64,000 nucleotides of DNA from positions 1 to 64,000 of the forward strand of contig NZ_CAJXTC010000022.1 in assembly GCF_913060805.1 (NCBI RefSeq). The letters run 5' to 3'. Numbering within the stretch: the stretch's first letter is position 1; each line of letters starts with the position of its first letter. The stretch is from an uncultured Draconibacterium sp. (GTDB lineage Bacteria > Bacteroidota > Bacteroidia > Bacteroidales > Prolixibacteraceae). The notes beneath the pieces were generated by a model. That model was not told the origin of the DNA, did not search any database, and saw only the letters and a program-made list of their open reading frames with translations. The position numbers and the translations under genes were made by a program. Shown here piece after piece: positions 1-11,270 of this stretch.

Positions 1-170
1 TTCTTTTTAATATCTTGGTTTATACTCAAAATTAATCCTTTCCATTCCATCAAAAAATATCTTCGCAAATCTAAGGTTCATGAAGAGAGGGACGATTGTG
101 TCGAAGGCACAATCAGGGTGAGTCCATAAATTTTGAAGTAGATTTTCGCTATTTATTTTATTGGACTTTC
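1..170. other. gene-free left edge
   Basis: I see no convincing reading frame here. The only structure is a short inverted repeat, GATTGTG at 94-100 with CACAATC at 108-114 around a 7-nt loop, in otherwise AT-rich sequence. It has no T-tract. It may belong to whatever lies left of the window, so no function is assigned. Confidence 0.4.
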
Positions 171-207
171 AAAAAAAAGCCGGCTAAGAAACTCTTAGCC
201 GGCTTTT
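171..207 (-). terminator. intrinsic terminator of yidC
   Basis: A perfect 15-bp stem (175-189 with 193-207) has a 3-nt loop. On the minus strand it is followed by eight T (complement of the A-run at 171-178). It lies about 18 bp beyond the yidC stop codon and so should end the pyrG-yidC transcript. Confidence 0.93.
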
Positions 208-224
208 CAATATTTAATCGTTGA

Positions 225-2174
225 TTATTTTCTTTTTGGTGCTTGCACCCCGCGTTGTTTAGCCATTTCTTCCAAACGCTTCTGGAAGTTCGACTGCTTT
301 TTCGCTGGTTTCTTTTTATTGGCTTGCAGCTGTGCTCTAATCTTTTCGTCGTCAACAAACGAGCGGATCAGGTAAGTCTGGCCAATAGTAATCAAGTTGG
401 CAAGGAAATAGTAGTAACTCAAACCTGATGGATAGCTGTTCAACAGGAAGAAGAACATTAATGGCATAATATACATCATGGTTTTCATTCCCGGCATTCC
501 CTGGCTGGTAGTAGCCGACTGGCTTAGCTTCGTAGAAATGATCGTTGTAATGGTCATTAATATCGTAAATAAGCTCAGGTGGTTACCCATAAAGTTTCCG
601 ATCAGCGGAATGGTAAAATCCCAGCTCAGAATCGAATCATAGGTTGATAAATCGTGTGCCCACAAGAAACTCTGCCCTCTTAACTCGATTGATGTTGGGA
701 AGAAAAAGAACATTGCAAACAGGATTGGCATCTGTAATACCATCGGCAAACAACCTCCCATCGGATTCACGCCGGCCTTTCGGTACAGCGCCATTGTTGC
801 CTGTTGTTTTTCCATGGCTTTCTCCTGCCCCGGAAATTTGGCATTTATCTCATCAACCTCAGGCTTTAATGCACGCATTTTGGCCTGCGACATGTATGAT
901 TTGTAAGTAAACGGGAACAGTACCACTTTAATCATCAGCGTAAGCAGCAGGATGATGATACCAAAGTTGTCGATAGAACGACGTAACCAGTTAAATACCG
1001 GAATAATGACGTAACGGTTAACCGGACGTACAATGGCGTATCCCAGATCAATCTGGCGCTCCATATCAAGACCGTATTGTTTTAGGGTTTGATAGTGGTT
1101 AGGGCCAAAATAAAACTGCAAACCAATCTTTTCATTTTGTGTTCCGTTGAAAGGAATGGCAATATCAGCTCTGAAATTTCCTAAATAATTATGGTTGTCT
1201 TCGTAATCGTACTTTTCCTGACGTACCATCGCATTCGGGAATGCTTCGTCGCCAATTATAGTAGAGTTAAAGAATAACTGCTTAAAACCGATCCATTTAA
1301 CGCTTGTTGAAAGGTTTTCTTCGTCCGATTTGTTTTTATCCAGGTTATCAACCTCGTCTTCAAAAAACTTATAGGTCATATAAGTATAGCGGTCTTCACC
1401 AAAACGAGAATAGTGTTCCTGACGCGGAACATCGAAAGCCCAGCTAAAATTGAGGTACGATTGATTTCGCGAAATATAGCTGTCCATACCCTGCATGTTC
1501 ACGTCAAAGTCAACCATAAACGAGTTATAAGCTAAGGTATAAGTGTACGCTATAAATTTACCCGGTGCTACTTCTAAACGGAAAGTTACCGATTCTGCTC
1601 CACCCGGATTTTCATTATTAAACTTAATCTTTCCTTCGTCGCCTTTTGGAACTTGTGGTCCGCTGATGCTTACATTTTTAGCACCACCAACTTGCTCAAA
1701 GTACAGGTTATCAGTGCTGATACTTCTGTTTTGTGCAAAGAAATTCAGACCAAACAGAGTTTCAGGACCATCAAAAAGAACTAATTGTGTTGAATCGTAT
1801 CTTTTATAGTCTTTCAGCTCAACCGAGTAAATACGTCCCCCTTTGTTCGAGAAGGTAATTTTTATCTGGTTATTTTCGAGGGTGGTAAACTCTTCGGTAC
1901 CAACTGATGCGGCACCAAAAACACCAAGTTCCTCTGCTTTTTGTTGCATTATTTGATTTTGAACAGCAGTGTCGGCTTCCATAGCCGCATTTTGCTGTTC
2001 TTGCTGTTGCTGCATTTTCTGCAGCTCCAGCGCTTGCTGTGCTTCAACTTGTGCTATGGAATCGCGTCGTTGCTTCGCAGCTTCAACTTCTTCTTTCGAT
2101 GGCTGGTTGATCAATGAAAATACAACCAGGATCACAAAGATTAAAACGATTCCAATAATCGATTTTTTATCCAT
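225..2174 (-). CDS. yidC: membrane protein insertase YidC
   Basis: This is the YidC/Oxa1 insertase, which places and folds inner-membrane proteins, alone or with SecYEG. The 649-residue protein begins with one transmembrane segment (about residues 5-23). A Gln-rich linker and a large periplasmic beta domain (about 90-370) follow. The conserved five-helix insertase core occupies about 385-620, and the tail is Lys-rich. Its length fits the long Gram-negative type with a periplasmic domain. The ATG start gives a proper N-terminal signal-anchor. It lies 6 bp downstream of pyrG on the same strand, so the two are probably cotranscribed, and a strong terminator follows it. The identification is firm from the fold order and the core sequence. 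Confidence 0.97.
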   Translation of the reverse strand: MDKKSIIGIVLIFVILVVFSLINQPSKEEVEAAKQRRDSIAQVEAQQALELQKMQQQQEQQNAAMEADTAVQNQIMQQKAEELGVFGAASVGTEEFTTLENNQIKITFSNKGGRIYSVELKDYKRYDSTQLVLFDGPETLFGLNFFAQNRSISTDNLYFEQVGGAKNVSISGPQVPKGDEGKIKFNNENPGGAESVTFRLEVAPGKFIAYTYTLAYNSFMVDFDVNMQGMDSYISRNQSYLNFSWAFDVPRQEHYSRFGEDRYTYMTYKFFEDEVDNLDKNKSDEENLSTSVKWIGFKQLFFNSTIIGDEAFPNAMVRQEKYDYEDNHNYLGNFRADIAIPFNGTQNEKIGLQFYFGPNHYQTLKQYGLDMERQIDLGYAIVRPVNRYVIIPVFNWLRRSIDNFGIIILLLTLMIKVVLFPFTYKSYMSQAKMRALKPEVDEINAKFPGQEKAMEKQQATMALYRKAGVNPMGGCLPMVLQMPILFAMFFFFPTSIELRGQSFLWAHDLSTYDSILSWDFTIPLIGNFMGNHLSLFTILMTITTIISTKLSQSATTSQGMPGMKTMMYIMPLMFFFLLNSYPSGLSYYYFLANLITIGQTYLIRSFVDDEKIRAQLQANKKKPAKKQSNFQKRLEEMAKQRGVQAPKRK

Positions 2175-2180
2175 TTTCTA

Positions 2181-4150
<1,970 letters not shown>

Positions 4151-4182
4151 AAAAAGGCCATTGGTCAACACCAACGGCCTTT
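4151..4182 (-). terminator. intrinsic terminator after flavodoxin gene
   Basis: The stem pairs AAAGGCC (4153-4159) plus TTGGT (4161-4165) with ACCAA (4170-4174) plus GGCCTTT (4176-4182), with one mismatch and a CAAC loop. On the minus strand a T-run follows (complement of 4151-4155). It ends the E2-E1-flavodoxin transcript about 54 bp after the last stop. Confidence 0.85.
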
Positions 4183-4235
4183 ATGCAAATAGAAAAACCT
4201 TATATAGCAAGAGTTTTTCTCTAATCGATTTTCAT

Positions 4236-4742
4236 CTATTTAAACTCTTTTTTGAGTTGTTCTACCCAGTCTTCTACCCGTTGTTTTGTTTTACGAGCCT
4301 GGTTTTCCTGGTCAATCGGCAATCCGATAAAATTATCGCCTCGTTGAGCACGCGATGCTTCGAAGGTATAACCTTCAACCGAAGTCTGTCCAACGATAGT
4401 TGCTCCACACTCTTCAAGTATTTCGGCCAATAAACCAATTGCATCACAGAAATTCTCTGTATATCCTTTCTGGTCGCCTAATCCGAAGATTGCAAACTTC
4501 TTCTTTTTAAGGTCCATTTCTTCCAGATCAGGTACAAACTCATCCCAGTAGTTGGGTAATTCGCCGTCGAACCAGGTTGGTGCGCTAAGAATAAAATTGT
4601 TGTATTTATTCAACACATCTTTGCTAAGCTCTTCAGCATTAACTGCTTCAATCTCTTTCTCACCAAAAGCAGCAATCACTTTCTCTGCTACCTTTTTCGA
4701 TTTTTGAGTATTGTAACTGTATATAATTGCGGTTTTACTCAT
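4236..4742 (-). CDS. flavodoxin
   Basis: A 168-residue long-chain flavodoxin, a soluble FMN electron carrier. The N-terminal phosphate-binding loop YSYNTQKSKK starts near residue 8. The FMN-contacting loops follow at SAPTWFDGELPNYWDEF and FGLGDQKGYTENFCDAIG, the latter typical of FldA-like proteins. The usual T/S-x-T-G-x-T loop is slightly altered (Asn-Thr-Gln-Lys), which is acceptable for the family. It lies 11 bp downstream of the 2-oxoacid dehydrogenase E1 gene on the same strand and is followed by a terminator, so it may be cotranscribed. Its redox partner cannot be told from this window. Confidence 0.9.
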   Translation of the reverse strand: MSKTAIIYSYNTQKSKKVAEKVIAAFGEKEIEAVNAEELSKDVLNKYNNFILSAPTWFDGELPNYWDEFVPDLEEMDLKKKKFAIFGLGDQKGYTENFCDAIGLLAEILEECGATIVGQTSVEGYTFEASRAQRGDNFIGLPIDQENQARKTKQRVEDWVEQLKKEFK

Positions 4743-4753
4743 TTTTCCGATTT

Positions 4754-6808
4754 TTAGTATTCAATTAATTCTTTTGCTGCTGTGTAAATACGCTCTGTAT
4801 TTGGTAAGATCGCTTTCTCCAAAATACGGTTGAAACCAACCGGCGTAAATGGCGAACCTACACGTTTAATAGGTGCATCAAGGTATTCAAAACCTTTTTC
4901 GTTGATAAGCGCGCTTAACTCGCCACCAAAACCACCAAACACTTTGTCTTCGTGAACAACCAATACTTTGTTGGTTTTCTTGATCGAGTTCAAAATGGTT
5001 TCTTCATCCAGCGGAATCAGTGAACGCAAATCGATAACTTCAACATTAGCCACACCTTCTTCTGCCAGTTTATTAGCAGCGTCAAGACTTAAGTGAGTTG
5101 TGTTTCCATAAGTAATAATGGTAAGATCACTACCCTCACGGCGAACACGAGCTTTTCCGAACGGCACCTCAAAATCATCAGGTACTACAGTTGCAGCTTT
5201 CGGATCCTGGTAAAGTGCTTTTGGCTCCATAAACATGGTTAAACCTTCCGAGCGTAATGATGTACGCAACAATCCGGCTGCATCATCAGCAAACGACGGA
5301 TAAACAATACGTACTCCCGGAATGGCAGCCAGCGAACCTTCAATGTTTTGCGAGTGGTACATTCCACCGCCGATATAACCACCTGACGCCAGGCGAATGG
5401 TTACATTTGGCGAAAATTTACCGTTCGATCGCCACAGATCGTGACTGGTATCAACGTACTGTTCCATTGCCGGCCAGAAATAATCGGCAAACTCAGCACC
5501 TTCAACAACTACACGAATTTTCTCGTGGTAGCGCGACATTCCGTTAGCCGTTCCAAGGATAAAATCCTCAGCAATCGGACCGTTAAATACACGCTTATCG
5601 CCAAACTCGGCCTGCATACCTTTCGATACGTTGAAAATACCGCCTTTATCTTTGTTGGCCATATCCTGCCCCCAGATAAAAGTATCAGGGTTATGACGGA
5701 ATTCTGCCTTTAAAGTCTCGTTAAGTGCTGTGATAAATTTTGTCTTATCACCTTCTTTCTGGTTATGTAATCCTTCCGGATATTTCTCCGATACAAACGG
5801 ATCAGAAAATACATGATCGTAAATCGAAGCAGGATCCGGATCCGGAGCAGCCATAGCGGCTTTGTGAGAAGCTTTAATTTCAGCTTTTACTTCAGCATCA
5901 ATCTTATCCAGCTCTTCTTCAGTGAATCGCTCGTAACGCAATAACAACCTTCTGTATTTTGCCAGCGGATCGTATTCCACTACATAATTTCTTTCCGCAT
6001 CTGAACGATAAAGCAAATGATCATCAGAGTTGGAGTGCGATCCCATACGTACACAGTTGGCCTGCAGCAATACAGGTTTGCTCTCCTCGATGGCATAACG
6101 TTTGGCTTCTGCCATGGCGTTCATCGAATCGAAAACATCTTTACCGTTACAATGAATGATGCGCAGGTTTTTAAATCCTGTGAAGTTATTGGCCACTTTT
6201 CGTTGTGCTGTCTGGTCTTTTTTAGGTACCGAAATACCATAACCATTATCCTGAACCACAAAAATTACAGGCAATTCTTCTTTATCGGCACCGGTAATGG
6301 CCTCGTAAACGTAACCTTCACTAACCGACGATTCGCCCTGGCTACTGATAGAAACCGCTTTCTCGCCATAGTATTTAATAGCGCGTCCGGTTCCAACAGC
6401 GTGCAAAGTGTGGTTTCCGGTTGCCGACGACACACTGTGCATGTTCCACTCAGGTTTTGCCAGGTGATTCGACATGTGGCGACCACCACTCGATGGATCG
6501 GTTGCCTTTGAAATACCGTTTAATATGATCTCTTCCGATGTCATTCCGCCCGCAAGAGCAGTCAACATATCGCGATAATACATATATAAATGGTCTTTCT
6601 TTTGCTCAAAATTCTGTCCGATAGCCAGCTGAATTCCATCATGACCGGCATAAGGAGCATGGTAAGACCAGCCAATGGCTTGTTTCAGGTAGTTGGGCGC
6701 TTTTTCGTCGAGTGCACGGCCAACTTTCATTAACCGGTACCAACTCTCTAAAGTCTCCTTCGGAGTTTTCTTAATTGTATATTGCTTTGGTACTTTTAAA
6801 TCCTTCAT
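4754..6808 (-). CDS. 2-oxoacid dehydrogenase E1, fused alpha and beta subunits (branched-chain type)
   Basis: The E1 component decarboxylates a 2-oxoacid with thiamine diphosphate and passes the acyl group to lipoyl-E2. Residues about 20-330 are the alpha part, with the ThDP-binding region around SSQGESSVSEG and VVQDNGYGISVP. Residues about 350-684 are the beta part, with the VFNGPIAEDFILGTANGMS and RLASGGYIGGGMYHSQ blocks. Bacteroidota often carry this fused form, annotated as 2-oxoisovalerate dehydrogenase, and the 684 residues fit. The usual GDG of the ThDP motif reads GES, with Glu in place of Asp. It is 6 bp downstream of the E2 gene. No E3 gene is in the window. The substrate is inferred by family; branched-chain 2-oxoacids are most likely. 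Confidence 0.9.
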   Translation of the reverse strand: MKDLKVPKQYTIKKTPKETLESWYRLMKVGRALDEKAPNYLKQAIGWSYHAPYAGHDGIQLAIGQNFEQKKDHLYMYYRDMLTALAGGMTSEEIILNGISKATDPSSGGRHMSNHLAKPEWNMHSVSSATGNHTLHAVGTGRAIKYYGEKAVSISSQGESSVSEGYVYEAITGADKEELPVIFVVQDNGYGISVPKKDQTAQRKVANNFTGFKNLRIIHCNGKDVFDSMNAMAEAKRYAIEESKPVLLQANCVRMGSHSNSDDHLLYRSDAERNYVVEYDPLAKYRRLLLRYERFTEEELDKIDAEVKAEIKASHKAAMAAPDPDPASIYDHVFSDPFVSEKYPEGLHNQKEGDKTKFITALNETLKAEFRHNPDTFIWGQDMANKDKGGIFNVSKGMQAEFGDKRVFNGPIAEDFILGTANGMSRYHEKIRVVVEGAEFADYFWPAMEQYVDTSHDLWRSNGKFSPNVTIRLASGGYIGGGMYHSQNIEGSLAAIPGVRIVYPSFADDAAGLLRTSLRSEGLTMFMEPKALYQDPKAATVVPDDFEVPFGKARVRREGSDLTIITYGNTTHLSLDAANKLAEEGVANVEVIDLRSLIPLDEETILNSIKKTNKVLVVHEDKVFGGFGGELSALINEKGFEYLDAPIKRVGSPFTPVGFNRILEKAILPNTERIYTAAKELIEY

Positions 6809-6814
6809 AATAAA

Positions 6815-8116
6815 TTATATTGCGCGGTTTATATCAAATTGTTCCAGATGATCAGCAATGCGACGCAGGAAAGCTCCTCCCAGTGCACCATCGATAATAC
6901 GGTGATCGTAGGATAACGACAGGTACATTTTGTAACGAATTGCAATTACATCGCCGCTTGGAGTTTCCAGAACGGCTGGTTTTTTCTCGATAATTCCTGT
7001 TGCCAGAATAGCAACTTGCGGTTGGTTGATAATTGGTGTTCCGATAATATTTCCGAACGACCCGAAATTGGTTATAGTAAATGTTCCACCCTGAATTTCT
7101 GATGGATCAAGTTTATTGTTACGTGCTGCATCAGCCAGTCGGTTCAACTCTTTTGTTAAACCAACCAGGTTACGTTGTTCTGCATTTCTAATTACAGGAA
7201 CGATCAGGTTTCCATCGGGTTTAGCAACAGCGATTCCCACGTTTACATCTTTTTTCATAACGATCTGATCACCGTTTACAGATGAGTTCACCATTGGAAA
7301 TTCAGCTAAAGCAGCAGCAACTGCCTCCGTGAAAATTGGCATGAACGTAATTTTGTCGCCATATTTTTTCTGGAAAGCATCTTTGTTTTTGTTTCTCCAG
7401 ATTACAAGATCGGTAACATCGGCTTCAACCACTGAAGTAACGTGTGGCGAAACTTGTTTCGACATCACCATGTGATCTGCAATCAGTTTACGAACACGAT
7501 CCATTTCAACAACAGTATCGTTGGCTCCCACTGAAACCGGAGGTGCGGCTTTCTTCTCAACAGCCGGTGCGGCTGGAGCTGCTGGTTTGCTTTCTTTCTG
7601 GGCTGCAGAACTGTCTCTGCTTTCCAGGTAGGCCATAATATCTTTCTTCTGAACGCGGCCTCCAACGCCCGATCCTTCAATGCTTTCCAACTCGTCAAAC
7701 GAAACATTTTCTTCTTTGGCAATGGTTTTTACCAAAGGAGAATAGAAACGGTTTGAAAGTTTTCTACTGTCATCAACCGAAGCATCGGTTGTTTCTGCTT
7801 TTGCAGGTGCCTCGTCTGTTTTTGCAGTTTCCTCTTTGCTATCAGTCGCTTCCGGTTCAGTTTCTTCAACCTCACCATCAAGACTTACAACAGCCAGAAC
7901 TTCGCCAACTGCAACCAGACTATCTTCCTCATAATTAATTTTTGTGATTACGCCATCTACTGGCGACGGGATCTCTGAATCTACTTTGTCAGTAGCAACT
8001 TCGAAGAGCATGTCATCCTCTTCAATAGTATCTCCCTCTTTTACGAACCATTTAGTAATGGTGCCTTCCTGGATACTTTCGCCCAGTTTAGGCATAACGA
8101 TATTAAAACTTGCCAT
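6815..8116 (-). CDS. 2-oxoacid dehydrogenase E2, dihydrolipoyl acyltransferase
   Basis: This is the lipoyl-bearing core of the complex; it takes the acyl group from E1 and gives it to CoA. An N-terminal lipoyl domain covers about residues 2-77 with lipoyl-lysine K44 in ATDKVDSE. An acidic/Ala-Pro-rich linker follows. The peripheral-subunit (E1/E3) binding domain contains RFYSPLVKTIAKEE and GSGVGGRVQKKDI. After a second Ala-Pro linker comes the acyltransferase domain, ending with the catalytic SYDHRIIDG. The ATG at 8116 gives MASFNIVMPKLGES, the canonical start, and 433 residues. An upstream GTG at 8152 in frame is rejected. It heads the E2-E1-flavodoxin gene set. Confidence 0.95.
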   Translation of the reverse strand: MASFNIVMPKLGESIQEGTITKWFVKEGDTIEEDDMLFEVATDKVDSEIPSPVDGVITKINYEEDSLVAVGEVLAVVSLDGEVEETEPEATDSKEETAKTDEAPAKAETTDASVDDSRKLSNRFYSPLVKTIAKEENVSFDELESIEGSGVGGRVQKKDIMAYLESRDSSAAQKESKPAAPAAPAVEKKAAPPVSVGANDTVVEMDRVRKLIADHMVMSKQVSPHVTSVVEADVTDLVIWRNKNKDAFQKKYGDKITFMPIFTEAVAAALAEFPMVNSSVNGDQIVMKKDVNVGIAVAKPDGNLIVPVIRNAEQRNLVGLTKELNRLADAARNNKLDPSEIQGGTFTITNFGSFGNIIGTPIINQPQVAILATGIIEKKPAVLETPSGDVIAIRYKMYLSLSYDHRIIDGALGGAFLRRIADHLEQFDINRAI

Positions 8117-8332
8117 AATAAATACTTTAAATCTATGTTTTGCTATTTGCACTTATAACAACAGAACTAAAATTGAAATGTTCAGATTGCAATTTTAATT
8201 TTGTGCAAAAATAGAGTTAAATGTATTTTAACAGCTAAAATCGGGGAAAATCGTACTAAATAGTATTTATCTCAGATAGATTTTATCGAATGACAAAAGT
8301 TATATACAGAAGTGTAATGTGACAAATGTATA

Positions 8333-9244
8333 CTACACTTGTAAACCACCAATTAATTCATTGACAGACTGCATATTGTGGCGTTTCAGATAATCTTCGA
8401 TGCCTTCAACAATCTTCACCGGAATCATCGGATCTTTAAATATTGCCGTACCAACCTGTACAACCGAAGCTCCTGCCAGCATAAACTCTATGGCATCGGC
8501 AGCATTCATTATACCACCAATTCCTACAACCGGAATTTTTACGGCATTGGCAACCTGCCAAACCATACGTAATGCAATTGGTTTTATAGCCGGACCTGAT
8601 AATCCGCCGGTTATTGTAGATAAAAGCGGCGTTCTTTTTTCGGCGTCAATGGCCATTCCCAGGAAAGTGTTTACTAACGACACAGCATCAGCCCCCTGTC
8701 CTTCTACGGCCTTGGCTATTTCTGTAATGTCGGTAACATTTGGCGATAGTTTTACTATCATTGTTTTATCGTAAACTTTGCGCACTTCGCGGGTAACCAT
8801 CTCTGCTCCCGGACAGCTAACACCAAAGGCCATTCCGCCTTCTTTAACGTTAGGGCAAGAGATATTCAACTCAATGGCATTAATTTTATCCAGCTCGTTA
8901 ACTTTCTCGGTTAAAGCAATGTAATCTTCAACGGTAGATCCGTTTACATTTATAATCAATTGTGTATCATAGTCAACAATATCAGGATAAATGTTTTCAA
9001 TAAAGTAATCGATGCCTTTATTTTGTAAACCCACCGCATTTAACATGCCCGATGGCGTTTCGGCCATTCGCGGATAGTTATTACCATCGCGGTTTTTAAG
9101 CGTTGTTCCTTTCAGAAAATAACCTCCAAGCAAGCCTGGTTCAAAGAATTCAGCTGTTTCGCGTGCAAATCCGCAGGTTCCCGATGCCAGTGTTACCGGA
9201 TTTTTAAATTCTATATCGTGTAATTTTACTTTTAAATCTACCAT
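8333..9244 (-). CDS. pyrD: dihydroorotate dehydrogenase, type 1B catalytic subunit
   Basis: Oxidises dihydroorotate to orotate in pyrimidine synthesis, using FMN. The 303-residue TIM barrel shows the substrate/FMN signature around [26 protein letters not shown] and VNGSTVEDY. The catalytic Cys is in [13 protein letters not shown], where type 1 enzymes have Cys instead of the Ser of type 2. The C-terminal phosphate-binding loop is [12 protein letters not shown]. It overlaps pyrK by 7 bp, as expected for the type 1B heterotetramer (PyrD2-PyrK2), which passes electrons to NAD. An ACAAATGT octamer lies at 8322-8329, just past the stop. Confidence 0.96.
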   Translation of the reverse strand: MVDLKVKLHDIEFKNPVTLASGTCGFARETAEFFEPGLLGGYFLKGTTLKNRDGNNYPRMAETPSGMLNAVGLQNKGIDYFIENIYPDIVDYDTQLIINVNGSTVEDYIALTEKVNELDKINAIELNISCPNVKEGGMAFGVSCPGAEMVTREVRKVYDKTMIVKLSPNVTDITEIAKAVEGQGADAVSLVNTFLGMAIDAEKRTPLLSTITGGLSGPAIKPIALRMVWQVANAVKIPVVGIGGIMNAADAIEFMLAGASVVQVGTAIFKDPMIPVKIVEGIEDYLKRHNMQSVNELIGGLQV

Positions 9245-10014
9245 TTCAAATCATTAATGTTAAACACCGGACCATCAGTACACACACATTGATTTCCTTT
9301 GTTTGTGGGCTCAATGCAGCACAAACACACCCCAAAACCGCAAGCCATAAGGTTCTCGAGCGATACTTCGCAAAATACATTGGCAGCTTTTGCCTCTTTT
9401 GCAATGGCTCGCATCATTCCATCCGGGCCACAAGCATATATTTTAGTGTATGAATTTAAGTTATCGGTAAATACCGAATGCTGCGTTACAAATCCCTTTT
9501 CACCAAGCGAACCGTCTTCTGATGCATAATGTAAACTCGCATACTTTTTATAGTCATCTACATTTATATGGTCTTCTTTTGAGCGAGCTCCCAATAAAAT
9601 GTCGACATTTTCTACCGGCAAACCCGATTCTTTGGCTAAGAAAAGCATTGGCGCAACTCCGCTACCACCACCAATCAGCAAGATTTTATCGTCTGCTGAC
9701 GGATACGTAAACGTTTTTCCCAGTGGATAAACCATACTAAGCTTACTTCCCGCTTTAATCTCCGTTAATTTACGCGATCCTCTCCCCAGTATTTTAACAA
9801 TCATCGAGATTACATCATTCTCGTAATCCACTTCAAATACTGAGAAAGGCCGGCGAAGAAAGATCTCTTCCGCTTCCTTAATTTCAATATTTACAAATTG
9901 TCCTGGTTTTATCTCCGGAAGTTCGGTATCCGACTGTACTTTGATAAGAAAGTTTGTAGCGTTTAGCGCACTATTTTCAATTACGTTGAATTCTTTAACA
10001 AACTTTTTTGGCAT
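9238..10014 (-). CDS. pyrK: dihydroorotate dehydrogenase electron transfer subunit
   Basis: PyrK carries FAD and a [2Fe-2S] cluster and moves electrons from PyrD to NAD. The 258-residue protein shows the FAD-binding [10 protein letters not shown] in a ferredoxin-reductase barrel. A nucleotide-binding half contains [14 protein letters not shown]-terminal four-Cys cluster site follows: [10 protein letters not shown] and then CVCTDGPVF. It is the first gene of a two-gene operon, with its stop overlapping the pyrD start. A terminator-like hairpin sits about 70 bp upstream of its ATG, which may matter for regulation. Confidence 0.95.
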   Translation of the reverse strand: MPKKFVKEFNVIENSALNATNFLIKVQSDTELPEIKPGQFVNIEIKEAEEIFLRRPFSVFEVDYENDVISMIVKILGRGSRKLTEIKAGSKLSMVYPLGKTFTYPSADDKILLIGGGSGVAPMLFLAKESGLPVENVDILLGARSKEDHINVDDYKKYASLHYASEDGSLGEKGFVTQHSVFTDNLNSYTKIYACGPDGMMRAIAKEAKAANVFCEVSLENLMACGFGVCLCCIEPTNKGNQCVCTDGPVFNINDLKW

Positions 10015-10085
10015 GTATTCTGATTTTGCCGCAAAGATAATAGAATAATCGTTGAATTTCGCGCTTAGAATTGATACAAAAAGAA

Positions 10086-10107
10086 AAGACCGTTGAATAA
10101 CGGCCTT
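10086..10107 (-). terminator. intrinsic terminator upstream of pyrK
   Basis: Read on the minus strand this is a 9-bp stem, 10099-10107 with 10086-10094, with a 4-nt loop and one G-U pair that would be an A-C mismatch on the plus strand. A T-rich tract follows (complement of 10081-10087). It therefore points toward pyrK, whose ATG is about 70 bp further on. It either ends an upstream non-coding transcript or acts as an attenuator in the pyrKD leader. Confidence 0.7.
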
Positions 10108-10240
10108 CTATGTAATATTTAAATTAGGTAAAAAATAAGGGTCTTTGTTTATATGTGTACAAATGTATTAATAAAATTTACATTTCCAAAACAATATTTT
10201 ACTTTTTTACTATTAAATCCATTTCGCAATAACATACTTC

Positions 10241-10313
10241 TACAAACCAGAAATGGCCACTATTACTAGTGGCCAAGCGACTTCTGGATTTATCAACTTA
10301 AATTGGGTTTGTA
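10241..10313. ncRNA. candidate structured RNA element
   Basis: Three nested pairings are visible. TACAAA (10241-10246) pairs with TTTGTA (10308-10313). CCAGAA (10247-10252) pairs with TTCTGG (10282-10287). The perfect 9-bp stem TGGCCACTA (10254-10262) pairs with TAGTGGCCA (10267-10275) around a TTAC loop. The nesting is more than expected for random AT-rich sequence. The element lies between two terminators and upstream of pyrK. The strand is uncertain because there are no G-U pairs; it may be a small RNA or part of the pyrKD leader. I do not recognise a known RNA family. Confidence 0.4.
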
Positions 10314-10520
10314 AATTGAATCTATATTGTTTTAATCATCCTGTCGTATTGTTGTTTACTTTTGTTGTTACAAATATGAAGACAATAATTCACATATGCA
10401 AACGTTTTTGAAATTATTTTTGTAAAAAGTTTACTTTTGTTTCTAATCGCATTAAATATTAACGATTTAGGCATGTTACATTTGTAAGCACCAACTATAC
10501 TAAATTGTGAATTTACATAT

Positions 10521-10558
10521 AAACAAAAGAGGACCGTAATACTACAGCCCTCTTTGTT
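10521..10558 (-). terminator. terminator-like hairpin downstream of XRE gene
   Basis: AACAAAAGAGG (10522-10532) pairs with CCTCTTTGTT (10549-10558) with one bulged base. Read on the minus strand it ends CCTCTTTTGTTTATAT, a weak T-tract. It is about 220 bp past the stop of the XRE gene and is its most likely transcript end. It could also work in the plus direction. Confidence 0.5.
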
Positions 10559-10780
10559 ACTCTGGTTTAATCACCGTTTGGAGATCAAATACCTTTTAGT
10601 AAAAACGATTACAATTCTCTACAACATATAATATACAAATGTTTTTATTCTATTTATTATTAAAACCACCGGGTCTAATTCTTTCGATTATCACTGTGGT
10701 TATGCAAAACTTCATTGTAGGTAAGTTATATTATATAGTAATATGTTACTACTTGCTTTATACATTACCTGTCTAATTTC

Positions 10781-11197
10781 CTAGCGTTGTTTATATATAT
10801 TAAATGTACCATCACGGTATATAATAACCATTTTGTCTATTTCGCTATCTGAAGCCGTCATTGATGCTTTACTATTCTCCTCCGTAATAATGTTCTTCGC
10901 CACTGGCTTTTCAGCTAAAGGCTGCTGTTTTCTTACTTCCTCAACTATAGGAAGCTTTTGTTGCGGACTATTATCTGTTGATACTTGTCCACTAAACATG
11001 TCTCCCTCACCGGTAAGCAGCCAGCGAGCGTTTAAATCAGGGAATTCCAGTAATAACTTCTCAATGAATGAAGCACCTGGTTTATTCCTGCCATTAAGAA
11101 TATGTGAGATATTAGATCGTTGCACGTCAAGAACTGCAGCCAGTTCGCCGGCGGAGATTCCTTTTGCATCGATAAAATTTTTAATTCGGTCTTTCAT
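10781..11197 (-). CDS. small XRE-family DNA-binding protein
   Basis: A 138-residue protein with an N-terminal helix-turn-helix (about residues 3-60: IKNFIDAKGISAGELAAVLD, then VQRSNISHILNGRNKPGASF). A low-complexity middle and a short C-terminal strand-like end, IDKMVIIYRDGTFNIYKQR, follow. This layout is common in Bacteroidota XRE regulators of unknown target. It stands alone in about 2.1 kb of otherwise non-coding DNA. Two oppositely oriented copies of the octamer ACATTTGT lie 24-73 bp upstream of its start, so I suspect it recognises them and controls itself; that is an inference only. Confidence 0.8.
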   Translation of the reverse strand: MKDRIKNFIDAKGISAGELAAVLDVQRSNISHILNGRNKPGASFIEKLLLEFPDLNARWLLTGEGDMFSGQVSTDNSPQQKLPIVEEVRKQQPLAEKPVAKNIITEENSKASMTASDSEIDKMVIIYRDGTFNIYKQR

Positions 11198-11220
11198 TTT
11201 TTAAGGTGTGTTGTGAAGAT

Positions 11221-11270
11221 ACATTTGTCATGCGTCCAACAGACTTCGTGTATACTTCAACAACAAATGT
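11221..11270. promoter_or_regulatory. paired ACATTTGT/ACAAATGT sites upstream of XRE gene
   Basis: ACATTTGT at 11221-11228 and its reverse complement ACAAATGT at 11263-11270 face each other with centres 42 bp apart, four helical turns. They fill the expected promoter zone of the XRE gene starting at 11197. The same octamer recurs in the pyrG, pyrD and pyrK spacers. They look like an operator pair; the binding protein is unknown. Confidence 0.45.

Larger units (their letters stand above)
10108..10780. other. gene-free region with structured elements
   Basis: No reading frame convinces. The region contains a structured element (10241-10313), a terminator-like hairpin (10521-10558) and three ACATTTGT-type octamers (10159-10166, 10478-10485, 10635-10642). 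On the plus strand TTTG (10407-10410) and TACTTTTG (10432-10439), 21 bp apart, resemble the Bacteroidota -33/-7 promoter. In such AT-rich DNA this is weak evidence. Confidence 0.4.

Noticed and set aside
6017..6511. Plus-strand 164-codon ORF opposite E1
   Set aside because: It is antisense to a conserved E1 gene and lacks any motif; a shadow frame.
8117..8152. Upstream GTG start for E2
   Set aside because: The lipoyl domain begins directly at the ATG at 8116.
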